This document shows positions 47,638 to 59,001 of a DNA stretch of 64,000 bases, one piece after another. The stretch lies in contig CAJNOQ010000053.1 of NCBI GenBank assembly GCA_905250885.1, positions 1 to 64,000 on the forward strand. The letters are read 5' to 3'. Source of the stretch: Didymodactylos carnosus. Its lineage: Eukaryota > Rotifera > Eurotatoria > Philodinida > Philodinidae. The first letter of the stretch is position 1; each line of letters opens with the position of its first letter. Position numbers and translations under genes: made by a program. The notes beneath the pieces were generated by a model. It searched no databases. It saw only the letters and a list, made by a program, of their open reading frames with translations, and was not told the DNA's origin.

Positions 47638-50600
47638 TTAATAATCAGTGAATGTTACTGGTCGAGTTAGTTCATCTTTCAATATCTCCAAAACATTTAA
47701 TGATTGATTTTGAATCGAGTTGGCAAGTTGATTATAAACATTTTCTTGTTTTGTGCTGATCATACCGTCAAGTGCTTGCTCAAAACAATCAATTGTATCA
47801 CATAATAAAGTATAAATCTGAAAAGAAATTAAGAATATCGATCACTGTGAAAACAGATTCAACTTTGTTGCGCTCTTTATAATAATCTACGTTCACGATG
47901 CGTCTAGGTGTTATTTGTTAAAATTTTCTTATGTATCATACTGTCATAGACAACGATCACTTCATGAACAATCAGTTTATGTCTCGAATGAAGTACTGAT
48001 TCTTAAAAGGATGTAAATTTCAAACTAATTTCAGGGTATAAGGCTAAGCTGAACTTAAAAAATGCCGACATACTTCTTCTTGACATCGTATTCCACCAGG
48101 TTCTGGTGGATGTTTTGATCAGAAAAATTTTTACCTTTGTGTAACAAGCTCGATTGATTTTTTGTCTTTCTTCTAATTGTTCAGTTGTTAATGGTTGTCT
48201 GTCTTTATCGGGTTTAGCTGGACTAGTTACAGAAATTTGTTTGACATTTTGAACTGCGCGACGATTACTTGCTCCACCACCGCCAGATGCAGAAGTAACG
48301 GAAGTACCAGCTGACGGGGCTGGAGATTTCTTAGGTGACTAGAAGGAATAATCTGACTCATGCATTTGACATAAGAAGGATCAAATAATTGATACAGACT
48401 TTTCTATCGTCCTTATTTGTCGGTTTCTCTGGTTGTTTTGCGCCTTTTTTATCTTTTCCAGCTGATTTTGTTTCACTTTTGACACGTTTGTCACCTGAAA
48501 TAATGTTAATCCAGTAGATGAATTTATAGGAAAAACATATAACTTACTTTCCTGTTGTTTTGAATATTCAAAAAATCGTTTCCAGGAATCAAACTCGTAG
48601 CCGTCTAATAAGAAAAAGTAGATTTTAAAAAAAAGAGAAAAATAAGTTTTTTAATACTGACAAAGATCAACATCCGGGTAAGATTCATCTGGTGGGAGTT
48701 TTATGCCAAGTATGGTATGAACGTTTATCATTTCATCAACAAATGAGTCAATAAATTGATTAAATATATCATAGCTAAACAAATTCACACAGTTGATTGT
48801 CTTTATAAGTTGTCTGCTTTTGTAAAAACGTACCATATGAGATAGGCGGTTTGTTGCGATGGTACAATTGGCTCCAACGTTAATTGATGCACTGCAGTGT
48901 TTAATTGTTGAAGAAAGTCTTGTTTTTGTGAATTATCTTCGTCCAGATCAAGAATCAACTTGAAAAAACAAAGAAATACTTAAAAAGGCTCTTACCCATT
49001 TATCTTTTCTCTATCACTCAGTCGTGTCACTGCCTAATGTTCATTAATTATTAAAAAAGAATGGAATCGGTTACCGAGAGAGGTAATAGCTGCTTTTAGT
49101 TCTCGAGCTTTTAAATGTGCATTGACGAAACATCTTCTCTCTTGAAAACAGTATACATTAAGTCATATCGTTTCTTCTTGTTTAAACTTTTTCCTTTTTT
49201 CTACCTTTTTCTTATTTGTTTTTTTTTGTGTAATGGGGTGATTTGGTCAAAGTTTTTTGTTAAACTTTTTATCACTGCCTTGTCAGTTTTTAAGATCATG
49301 GACTAAATAAATTTGACTTGACTTGACTATTAATAATATTTTTCCTTTATCTCCGCAATATTCAATAATATATCAAATAAGAAACCATTTACCTCTCTCA
49401 TTGTGTCAATTGAATAGTCCCATTTGTTATCGTCACGTTCATGATCTGGTACCAATTGAATGTAAAGTTTTTTTAACTGTTCAAATATTTCAAAATCAAA
49501 ATAAAGCTACAAAAAAGACAAGTAATAGATAACTTTATTACAAAAAAAAAAAATTGCTTACATCTGGATTATTTCGTTCGAATTGCTGTTGTTCTGTAAT
49601 ATAGAAATCGACGGGTGATTGTGCTCTATCTGGAGTTCTTACACCATCCAGAATTGCATTGATGATTGATTTTGATATATTTTCGGCTTCTTTGTGGTGA
49701 AGCATTTGCTAAAACAGTTAGAAAAGTAGTACATATTAATACTTAAACAACAGATTCAATATTTTTTATATACAATCGTTTATCTATAGTTAGTCTACGT
49801 ACTTCGATATCTACTCGTGTTTGTCGATTGTAATCTTCTTCATTGGTAACACCTCTTAACGTAAAAATAATTGGCCGTCCACCACAAAGCACAGGTCTTG
49901 TAAGTAACTGCCATCGTTCTGTAAATATCCCAGGATTAGTTGATTTAAAAACAAACGATATTTTTAATGTGTCATTTGGTAAAATTGAGCCTAAAGAAAA
50001 GTGAATTAGATATAATCATTAGAAATGTAACTGAAGAGAAACACAACTCGTTTAACAATAGGAAAATATAAGAAAGCAAAAATAAAAAGCTGCAAAGAGC
50101 CTGGCAACGCACTATACTATATTAAACATTTCCTCTACCATATGAACATAAAAGTGATTCAAAGCGATTAAATATCGGTTCTGAAAGAAAATGAAGTACA
50201 CACTAATATTACAAAGTATTCGTTTTTCCTTTCTCTTAGATTTTCGGAGATCTGTGATTTTATACTTGTTCTGTTATCGAAGTAAAATCGTTGCGTTTTT
50301 GAATTTACAATGTCAAACGGTTTTGTGTAAGGTTTTTGCTAGAAATATTAAGAAAAACTATGGTTAAACGTCTTTAGACCAAATTTTGACCTTCAAGAAC
50401 ACAATTATACCTGCCATTCGTAGTAAAAGACCGTTGTACCGACATTTTTGATATCCACCATTCTTGTGACACTTTCTTGTACTTGGCTGTCAAATTGTAC
50501 ACGAATCTCATATATAAAATCAAGCTCATCATTTTCACTAACTATCGGCATTTGTTGAAATACAAATGTGTCGATTTTCAATGCTGGACCTAGAATTCAT

Positions 50601-52940
50601 CAAATTTGTCACAAAATAATGCAAACGACAGCAATATTTACCCATTAATGGCGCATCGATAACGTCTGGAATATTATTTAATGGTTCATCATTTAACTGA
50701 TTATTTTCATTGTCTTCTATGCTATCGTCATTATTTATTTCCATCTCATTATCATCTGTTAGTTTACCATATACATGAATTTCAACATTTTTTTCTGGCT
50801 TTTGTTGATTATTTTTTAATTTTTCATGCCCAAGTCCAATAATCTCCAATGGAAGTATATTTGCCTTATGTGGTACCAGTTCTCTGATATATGGACTTAA
50901 CTGTCGCATACGGTTAGCCAAATATCTAAATAAACTTGATCATTTCGATTATGCTGTAGCTTAAAGGTTTTCGATTGAATCTCTATATAAAACACATTTT
51001 TGACAGCTAAGAATTGTGTCATCGTTTATGTTGCGCCATTGTATATCGAATTATTAGTTTTCACTCACTCAGAATCGAACCATGTGCGCTTCGGACCAAC
51101 TTGACCATTGTCATCATTTAGGTTTAAACCAGTCTCAGCCAATCCGATGTTCGGTTTGGCAACTTTTTCAAACGGCGGATCCAATCCTGTTTCTGTGCGT
51201 GTTAATGTTGTACTAGAAATGAAAAGAAGTCAAATTCAAATATATTCTAAGAACAATGTATTCAACGTACTGAATTCCTGAATCATCATCACCGATTAAC
51301 AGTTGCTGAGTCCAAAACTCGCTGTTTTGTCGTCCTAAATAAGGCAGTAAGCATGATTCTAATCCATCTATCTAATATTTTGACTTACGATTTTTTCCAT
51401 TAATCAGTAAGGGCAGGGTTTTATCCATTAGTGTCAATAATTCCTTTCTTTCACGCCATCGATCGGTTTGATTCATTAACAACGTTGCTGGTGGACGTTG
51501 TAACTCTCCTAAAGAGTCATGTGAGAAGTATGTTTTCACATCTCTTTCAAGAAAAGTCTTACGCGATATATTTTTCATCACTGTTTTTCGTTCCTTCATT
51601 CGATATTGCCAGTTTTTTAATGAACGATTTCCCCCATCAGGACTACCATGTTGACGTCTCGCTGATTTTTTATCATATATGCCTGTCTGTGGAACTCCGT
51701 CGATGGTCTTTTGATCATCTGGAGAACCAAGCTGTAGAAAATTTCGAGCCTATTAGTTATTTAATTTAAGAGTATATATCGAAACGAACTTCAAGTGTCT
51801 CTGTATCAGGTAATTCCGCTATATAATCTTTAATAGTTCCCAAAATACTATAAGGAAGAACATGTCCAGTTTGATCAAGACGTAAACCAGTGCTAGTCAA
51901 ATGTTCTTGTAACGGTTGATTCGGTGCAATTTTGGCTATATGCACTCTGAAAATGAAGTAAACTTAGACATCACAATTGTACTAAGTCAAAAAGAAATGT
52001 TAGCTAAGTATAATCATGAGTGATTTTTAGTAATGAAACAAGTAACTATGATAAAGTCCATTCAGTTAATAAAAGGCTACCGATGATTTAGAGGAAAACA
52101 TACGTTGATTTACTAACGGTTGTTTTTGTGGTCCAGATTTCGTTCGTTTAACAATAAAAGATGTACACACATTTTCTTCATGTGATTTTGTCTCATGCAA
52201 CTAAAATTAAACTATACCTGTGAATAAAACAAACAAAGGAATAGTACTAAATTCCTACCTTCTCAAGTTCTTCTAATCGAATAGCTAATGCTTGGATTTC
52301 TTCATTATCTAATGGTTTACTTGTGTCTGATTCAGTCTGTCCGTCAGTAATGGGTGTTGCTGCTTTTGGAAAATCTTTTTTCACTCCAGTTTTTGTTTTT
52401 TCTATGAAAAAGCACAACATAAGACTTGCATAATTCAACGAATCTGCTTAAAGGATACATTTTAGCACAGTAAAGGGAGGATAACAGTATGGAAGTAGGA
52501 ATGCTTATAATCGCGAAACGTACATACAACAATAGATTCATAGCAAAAAAATTTAAGCACAATTTTTGAGCACTTTACCTGTCGATGAATCCGAAATATC
52601 ATCAAAAGTCAATGAAGAAATAGTGTCGAAAGAAACTCTTGTTGTTTTTTTCTCAGCCAAACCTTAGTGAACAAAAAATGTCAAGTGCATCCATCGTTTA
52701 TACAATAGATCTTCCTAAGTGTTTCCTAACATTTCTTTCTTCCAAGAGAAACGAGAAATTAATTTAATCGCGCATACCCTCAAGCAAAAATCTCAATGTT
52801 TTAATTTGGTTGAGACTATTGGTGTCCCATTTACCATTTTAAGCTGACATACAATCAGTCACATAGACAGTATAGAGGATGTTCAAACTCTTACCTTTCC
52901 CTTTTTCAACCTTTTCCGGCTTTTTTGCTGCTGTACTCAT
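47638..52940 (-). CDS. MYCBPAP: MYCBPAP (MYCBP-associated protein), ciliary/testis-type protein
   Basis: Twenty exons: 52940-52895, 52662-52579, 52401-52259, 52200-52104, 51944-51790, 51731-51389, 51334-51271, 51212-51069, 50925-50642, 50589-50411, 50338-50266, 49990-49803, 49708-49562, 49506-49393, 48958-48834, 48774-48662, 48604-48548, 48494-48400, 48338-48135, 47817-47638; about 944 residues, essentially the human length. The family binds MYCBP/AMY-1 and is linked to testis and ciliary functions; its biochemical role is poorly defined. Family features: a Lys-rich start, LKNWQYRMKERK, RWRERKELLTLMDKTLP, SEFWTQQLLIGDD, then Ig-like beta segments (VDIKNVGTTVFYYEWQ, SILPNDTLKISFVFKSTNPG, FTERWQLLTRPVLCGG) of ASH/MSP type, and a Lys/Ser-rich C-terminal linker. 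Phases close at every join; the exon 4/5 junction depends on choosing the GTATGT donor at 52103 and the second of two tandem AG acceptors. Intron 14 contains a LINE end. Confidence 0.9.
49052..49329 (+). mobile_element. 5'-truncated LINE 3' end inside MYCBPAP intron 14
   Basis: The + strand reads WNRLPREVIAAFSSRAFKCA and LTKHLLS, then a stop at 49143-49145: the C-terminal signature of CR1/Jockey-type LINE ORF2 proteins. A T-rich 3' UTR follows, ending in tandem TTGAC units (TTGACTTGACTTGAC near 49313-49328). It lies antisense to MYCBPAP in the intron 49392-48959, which it lengthens to 434 bp. Flanking ATTAATTA-like sequence on both sides may be a target duplication, but low complexity makes this unsafe. 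Confidence 0.75.
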
Positions 52941-53254
52941 TGTGTAATGAACGAAAATAGTCACCTAAGTCTAGCTTTGGTTTTCTGATTAGCTCTGAAT
53001 TTTTAAACTTCTTTCTTGGTCGCCATTTTACTATTTCGTAAAGAACATGTTACACAGCAACACCACCATAATAAGCGTCAAATTTAAAACCAGACCATGA
53101 AAAATTCACAAGATATATGCTTCCGTTTGTCGCATTAGTTTCAAACAACATTTTGTCAAAAGATCTTTAGGCTTAAAATCAATTAAGATGAGACAGCTCT
53201 TTGTGATTCGTCCAAGTGATCTACCTATAGTATTTAGATGCTCAACCACTCTTA
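52941..53254. other. Upstream region of MYCBPAP
   Basis: About 310 bp before the first inverted-repeat element; it should contain the MYCBPAP 5' UTR and promoter. No motif is clear. Confidence 0.4.
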
Positions 53255-53635
53255 GGTCAAGATAAGCTAGTGAGGATTTGACCTACTGAGGAAAAATAAC
53301 CATTGCAGTATTCTTTGGTCTCTCACCATTTTCGGCGGAAAAGAATATATACGTCCATCTTGGATGTCGCCTGTCCTGATTCCTGTATCAGAAAAGTATA
53401 AACGCAAAAACGAAAAATATATAATCGTTTTTGATTGGTGAATTCAATCTAATACGCTGTAGGTTAAGGCCTTGTCTACACTACAAAAGTTAAAGGAGCT
53501 TTAAGAAATTCTATTGGCTAGAAGTTAGTTTAAGCCAATAGAATTGCTTAAAGCTCCTTTAACTTTTGTAGTGTAGACAAGGCCTAACGTAATGATAAAT
53601 TTCTCAGTACACTTCCTCACTAGCTTATCTTGACC
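53255..53635. mobile_element. MULE-like MITE carrying a nested Harbinger-type MITE
   Basis: Terminal inverted repeats GGTCAAGATAAGCTAGTGAG (53255) and its complement (ending 53635) are identical over at least 22 bp. They are flanked by the perfect direct repeat CCACTCTTA (53246-53254 and 53636-53644), a 9-bp target duplication typical of Mutator-like elements. The interior has no reading frame and is interrupted by another MITE at 53468-53584. Without the insert the element would be about 261 bp. Mutator assignment rests on the 9-bp duplication only. Confidence 0.75.
53468..53584. mobile_element. PIF/Harbinger (Tourist-like) MITE, nested
   Basis: A near-perfect hairpin of 117 bp with termini GGCCTTGTCTACACTACAAA and the complement, flanked by TAA on both sides (53465-53467, 53585-53587). 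A 3-bp TAA duplication with GG...CC termini is typical of PIF/Harbinger MITEs. Arms are about 50 bp with only a few mismatches, so the insertion is relatively young. Confidence 0.82.
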
Positions 53636-53644
53636 CCACTCTTA

Positions 53645-54615
53645 TTATAATTAAAAGTGTATACAATAGTGAGGGAGAATAACTTATTAGTAATGGGTCA
53701 TAAAACCAGGAAAAAAAGAAAAACACCGATGTACATTAGTGGATATCGTAGAATTACTACAGATAGGTGCCAATGCGTCTGATCAAAAAACGGATTATCT
53801 TCTAGTGTAAGCTAACACCATAAGCTAGCAATTGCTAGTAGAAATTTTTTTTTCAGTCGTCCTAGATAAAGGTACAAGAGTTTCAAGTTTGCATTACGTA
53901 ATTAGCTGTGGGACGTAAAAAAATGCTCGAACTCTTCTGTTGATGATCCGATGAGTCATCGTATACTTCGAAAAAGACCAACGGTTTGTTATATGTTCAT
54001 TCATTTATTTCAGTTACAAAAGTATGTTGAGTAAATCAGAAAAGACATTTCGAGTACAGAGTTAAAGATGGAAAGAGCTTTCATGAACGGAAAGTTTCAT
54101 CTGGTGTATTTTTTCTGTGCTTAGAACTCTACGAGGTTCTCACATAATTATAGTGCTTAAACCAACGAAGACTATCGTTCAATAAGATGAAAATTTTATC
54201 TTTGTCGATCGTATGGTTGAAAAACTAAATAATCTAGTTAAACTAAGTTTGGTAGTTATTCCGCTCGCTCAAAAATCTATTTTCCAAAGGAAATGTTTCT
54301 TTCTTAACAAAATTTCCAGTAAATGTTAGTGCTCAAGACACGCTCACATTAAAAATGTCAACTTGAAATGTTGAGTTTTAGAATTATCTCAAATCCTCAA
54401 GATCTTGCCATTTATGAGATTTCTCCTCTACTGCAAGCTCTAGAAATCCCGGGTTGGTCTTAAGTTAAAGAGAAAACTCCTCGCTTTGGTATTGAAAAAT
54501 TTTATTCTTAACATTCTGTCCCCCTCCCCTCCATTTTCCTTCAAAACCCGAGGGTAGGTTGGTTTTTTGGAAATCGTTCTTTATTAAAGATTGAAATACA
54601 CATTAAAGTTGATAT
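53645..54615. other. Intergenic, nothing recognised
   Basis: About 1 kb with no supported gene. One reading near 53695-53790 (MGHKTRKKRKTP in one frame) is short and stops quickly; no repeat family was recognised. Confidence 0.4.
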
Positions 54616-55450
54616 TGAGAAAAAAAGAAACAATGGTTAATCTGAAATATTTGACAATTGAATTATGAAAAGACATTCAATTTCCGTCACATCTGGGACA
54701 CTAGTTGAACGATTTTCTGTCTCTAAATGGTATCTGTAATTATTAATTTAAAATTGTTTGTGATGCACAAGAATTGCATATTGCGTACAAATAACATTTA
54801 TATTATATGTAGCTTGGACTTTTTAAAATAAATAAAGCATTATTTTCCGCTGATGGAGAAATTGTCTCCAGTGTACAAATTCAAGCTTAAATGATCGAGT
54901 ATGTTTGAACGTTGAATTTATGTGTCGGTTTTTAATGATAGGTAATAAATCTTCTCTCAATGAGGAAATTAATTCACCATGCGCCTTAATCCACGAGTAT
55001 TTATCATAGATACATTGTTTTTCAAGCTTAAGAGAACTTAATATATATGGTCAACTATTGAATTTAAATAACTTGTACGAAATTTTAAACATGACACCAC
55101 AGCTGACTCCTTTACAACTATTCAACGTCTCAACTATTTTCAACGGTTAATCATAACAATAATGTAGTATTTCCTCGATCAATAAAAGAATTATGGATAA
55201 ACATTGTTATTGTTAACATTTTATTACTGATTTCTTTCTATCTAACTCAAACGCTTTAATGTGTTCAAACGAATCTTTGAAGAAATTCGAAAATCGAATG
55301 TTCAATGTCAACTGTCCCGCTGTTGAATTCGTTTCAAGCAACATTCGAAAATTAGAAACGTTTATCAGTTGTACATCCTAAGACACTGCCGATGCCGACA
55401 CTAACAAACTTAATACGGTTTTCATAAAAAGGATTCAGTCAACGCGTTAA

Positions 55451-55681
55451 TTAATTTTCCTGATTGGTCGACACTTTATAGCGTCGGCGGCTCATACATC
55501 TTCCGTCTCTGCGCTCAAAATGTTGTCGACGAGTCCGGAAAAAAATTAATGTGTCGACAAATTGGGAATATATCATAAAAAGAGTTACTTTGAAGGAATG
55601 ATCCCATTGGATGGTTTTGCTCTCTTTGTTGACAAAATATGGTCGTTCTTGCTTGTCGCAATAAACGTCCCATGTTGTCAA
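55451..55681 (-). pseudogene. WW-domain fragment, copy B
   Basis: The minus-strand reading VYCDKQERPYFVNKESKT followed by IQWDHSF preserves the WW core including the final Trp; the next residues DHS recall the DHP after the last Trp in dystrophin WW domains. The upstream part of the fragment is displaced by the MITE at 55669-55773. The downstream coding text differs from copy A. No intact gene is apparent. Confidence 0.5.
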
Positions 55682-55773
55682 AACCGACGGTTAACCACGG
55701 TTATTTTAAGATCGTCGATTCTTGAAATAACCGGGGTTAACCGTCGTTTTTCGTCCGGTTTCGACAACATGGG
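55669..55773. mobile_element. 105-bp MITE with CCCATGTTGTC ends and a readable empty site
   Basis: Inverted termini CCCATGTTGTC and GACAACATGGG; the arms also share CGGTTAACC-type sequence. Flanked by GT at 55667-55668 and 55774-55775. The paralogous copy A reads AAACGTATTTTTTATC without the element (46855-46871), so the insertion duplicated only GT. The superfamily is not clear: a 2-bp non-TA duplication fits few groups. The first 7 bp match the ends of the composite element at 1173-3325. Confidence 0.85.
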
Positions 55774-55915
55774 GTATTTTTTGTCATCTAAAGCCTGATT
55801 GTCCGAAGTGCGCATCAGCGGTAATATATTTTCATGTAAATGTTCCCATTCGTTTGAATCGTGAATAAGAAGAAGTTCCAGAGTTGGGCATTCAAATTCA
55901 GGATCAATAGTCGTG

Positions 55916-57002
55916 GGCGGCAGAAAAAATAAAGTTCAGTTTAACAATGCTGGAAACATTGAATAATGAACAGATCTTGATTTATCGTTCCAATAGAATT
56001 ATATGATATTGTTCTCCATTTGTTGTTGAAATACTTTCACAGAATGTGCATGGGAAATGCCAATGAAACCTATCAACCTTGTCAGTTATACACGCAATCT
56101 TTTTTATCCATGCATGAGATTTATAGTCACTAAAATCAGCTTTATTTAACGCATTACCAAACAAGAAGTTTATGTACTTAAAAGGAAGATAATGAAAATC
56201 ACAACAACACTATTTTTGGTCAGGTTTGAAGATAGCTGCGACAAATCTTGGCGTTTTATTGCAACTTAAAACAATATTAATTGGTTTTGTATTAGCTGTT
56301 TAAGCAGTTACAAATACTGTTGTCAAAGGTTGTATTTACATTCGACATAAAATTATATTCTTTTTTGAGAACTAAAATGAAGTTTTAAGACTCCACTCTA
56401 AACGCATTCGATAGAGAATTTTCTGCTCTGCAAAACTCTGTATATGCGATATCAACATACTGATTCTGTGTCTGATAAAATAGCGTTTGGTAGCACCAAG
56501 CAAAAAGTAAAACTACGATTTGCGTTCAAAATCGCAGTGTTTTTCAGCTTTTGAGCAATTTTTGCTGTGAATGGTATCGAAACTGAGCAAAGGATGACGC
56601 TATAAAAATGTCCAATAGATTTTAGTCTATCTCCTATACTAGGCTGCTTTCTCGTATCAAACCACACAACAAACGATTACAAAAGAGTTGTGCTTATATG
56701 TGTGTCTTTGTCTGCAAAACATAGAAAAATGCCCGTCAGATGAAAGTTGTGGTGTGTCTTCAGACAAGGATCAATAGGACATCTAGGAATCTTCCGGAGG
56801 TCTTCCGAAAACTGTCGTACTGCTGGACCCAGTAAAGCTTCGAGATATTCGGATTCAATTGAAAGTAACCTTCAGACGCGTACTTAAGGCTCAAAGTAGT
56901 TTTCTTGTGCGTTGGGTGAAGGCCATCAATTTTGTGTCGTGAGTGCTACCGAAACACAGTGGGCAACTTTGGCTGTGCAAGTGAACATGTGCTATAGAAG
57001 CA
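55916..57002. other. Intergenic, nothing recognised
   Basis: About 1.1 kb. Minus-strand frames at 55982-56164 and 56452-56667 have no recognisable domain and no convincing splice sites. No repeat match was noticed inside the window. Confidence 0.4.
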
Positions 57003-57214
57003 GTGCAAAAGGCTACTAATACTGTTTTTATAGGTTTTTAGATATGCTCTTTTCAATGGTGTGGCTTACAGAGTTCAAAAATGTATTTTCTGGCTTTTCT
57101 AGAGACTCGGATCTCCAGAAAATCTACATAAAATACTTTTGAACTTTGTAAACCACACCATTAAAAAGAGTATATCTAAAAACCTATAAAAACAGTATTA
57201 GTAGCCTTTTGCAC
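57003..57214. repeat. Foldback MITE
   Basis: GTGCAAAAGGCTACTAATAC at 57003 is mirrored by the complement ending at 57214. Arms of about 90 bp are more than 90% identical, including TTTTTATAGGTTTTTAGATA, with a short centre around 57100-57125. No coding capacity; target duplication not evident. Confidence 0.75.
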
Positions 57215-58155
57215 GACTACTAAAACAAATATCAAAACTCCTAGTCAAAATTTGTCGCGGTAATACTTCAGGTCTAGGAGATTCCGTTAGATCAAAATAT
57301 TTTGTACAAAAATAACTTACAAATTATACATCATTCGACACAGTTTTGTGCGCTGATTACGAATATGTTGTGCGAAGGGAAACGCGAGCTTGCTTCGCAC
57401 TTGTAAAAGAAAAATGTTAGGTAACAGATTCGTATAAAATCGTCGACCGATCCTACGAACTCGTATTGTTATCACTTTCCCTGCTTATGAAATAGCTGGG
57501 TACATTTTGTAATACTTGTTCGTGTAACACCCTTTAAGTCAAAGCACCGTTCGAGTCGCGGATTACTGTTACCTAGTACTCTTCTAGCTCTAAATAACGC
57601 TTCGGCTAACGTGCTTTTCTTAATGTGTGTTTGATTTATATATTATTCGTTGCATCTCCTGTAAATAATCCCAGAAAAGAGAGAAAATATCTTTTCCTGT
57701 TCTCTTTTCAAATTTCTCTGATATATGCACACTTTGATAAAAGCACATTAGTAGAATCATCCGACACCTTTCGAGCTTTTTTCCTTTGGTTGATAATACA
57801 CAAATAGAAAGTTACAATCCAAGGATATTTCATGGATCTTTTTTACGGCGGTTAGTCACATATAGCAAAATCGATGGCAACTTGACAGTATTTCGGAAAT
57901 CTAGTGTACAATCGTTGAGGGATTGATGACGCAAACGTTCACATATTAGTAGATGAAGTACCTACTGAAATAAAAGTCCAATCACATTTTATTTGTTTGA
58001 GATGATGATAAGAATAAGATTAGAATAATTAAAAGAGAGATGAAAAGAAGCAGATTCATCAAGTAAACAAAATACGAAACGCATACACTTTGGTTTTTCT
58101 AAACCTACACAACGTTATAAGTACTTCAGATCAATAAGAATGAATTGAAATTAAA
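57215..58155. other. Intergenic with possible gene relics
   Basis: No supported gene. A minus-strand stretch near 57490-57605 reads STLAEALFRARRVLGN then NPRLERCFDLKG, with protein-like composition, but no family, start or splice context could be established. About 40 bp near 57330-57372 (CATTCGA, TGCGCTGATT, GAATATG) resemble 27108-27146, a short dispersed repeat. Confidence 0.4.
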
Positions 58156-58373
58156 ATGAAACCCAATGAGAAGTCTAAATCTGGGATGAAGTATGTCGGA
58201 TATTAGCTCTATTAAGTATCGAACTGTCTGCTTTTTTGTGTAGTATGCGACTGATATTTATGAAGCAAAAATCCGATGAACGTATAGCGGCATTATACAA
58301 GAAACACAATCAAAAACAGTCTCGTACTAAGGTTAAAGAACTATGGACATTGAATTTGACGACAGTGATGTAA
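58156..58373 (+). CDS. Possible small two-exon gene, function unknown
   Basis: Exon 58156-58190 and exon 58244-58373 are joined across a 53-bp intron with a GTATGT donor and a T-rich TTTTTTGTGTAG acceptor, matching the short-intron class in this window. The product would be 54 residues, Lys-rich: MKPNEKSKSGMN, then MRLIFMKQKSDERIAALYKK and a C-terminal ELWTLNL. The FM...W-x-L-x-L spacing loosely recalls the exosome cofactor MPP6, but similarity is too weak to name it. GTAAAG directly before the stop could also be a donor to a later exon; the protein-like frame at 58660-58859 (SDADNDHDTYSNEVSDLLSK and onward) might then belong to it. No recognised domain; it may be a relic. Confidence 0.3.
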
Positions 58374-58519
58374 AGGTGTATTAAATAAACTAAAATTAAT
58401 CGTTTGATCATTATGTTAAAAAACTATTAATAAATGCTGTCTATGCTGTAGACTAGCATTTTTTGACTTGACTATACAATGGATAGAATGTTCGTTATAT
58501 AACATCATTTCAAATGTTG

Positions 58520-58658
58520 GGGTCGTATCACGAAAAAACGTAAGTCAGTCTAGATTTAATTCAGACTTAAGTGTATAAAATTAGCACGTAAGTGCAAATA
58601 ACGAAGATTTAAGTCCAAATTTTGACTTAAGTCAGACTTTCTTTTTGTGATACGGCCC
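58520..58658. mobile_element. MITE with GGG(T/C)CGTATCAC ends
   Basis: Left terminus GGGTCGTATCACGAAAA at 58520, right terminus TTTTTGTGATACGGCCC ending at 58658. Inner arms share AAGTCAG and GACTTAAGTC-like runs. About 139 bp, non-coding. Flanks show no clear direct repeat, so the superfamily is open. Confidence 0.7.
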
Positions 58659-59001
58659 TCTGATGCTGACAACGATCATGATACATACTCCAACGAAGTT
58701 TCAGATTTGCTTAGTAAACAGTTTCATACTGTTAAACAGATAGTTGAAGTAGAGATGTTCATTGTTTATAAAAAATATGATGTCACTTATAATCCTAGAA
58801 GATATCGTGCTCATGTAGATAGAACAAGTACCTTTGGCTTGATGAATGTGTCGATTTGAGAGCTACTAAAAACTCAAGAAAAATTAATCACATATATTTT
58901 ATAAACCGTTTTGTTTTGTATTGTAGTTAAGCAACTTTAGTTTGGATTTGATGTATAGAAAATATCGTTCATTGTAATACTTGACCTGGAATGGTCGAAA
59001 C

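Larger units (their letters stand above)
54616..55915. pseudogene. Duplicated pseudogene block, copy B (order 2-1-3)
   Basis: The same three blocks as copy A but with block 2 first (54616-54866), then block 1 (54868-55230), then block 3 (55235-55915). The junction between blocks 1 and 3 is direct (TTTTATTACTG then ATTTCTTTCTATC). Extra sequence absent from copy A lies near 55435-55570, and a MITE at 55669-55773. High identity suggests a fairly recent duplication followed or accompanied by rearrangement. Confidence 0.6.

Noticed and set aside
58156-58373. Naming the small spliced frame as exosome cofactor MPP6
   Set aside because: Only a loose FM...WxLxL resemblance; the conserved C-terminal half of MPP6 is absent.
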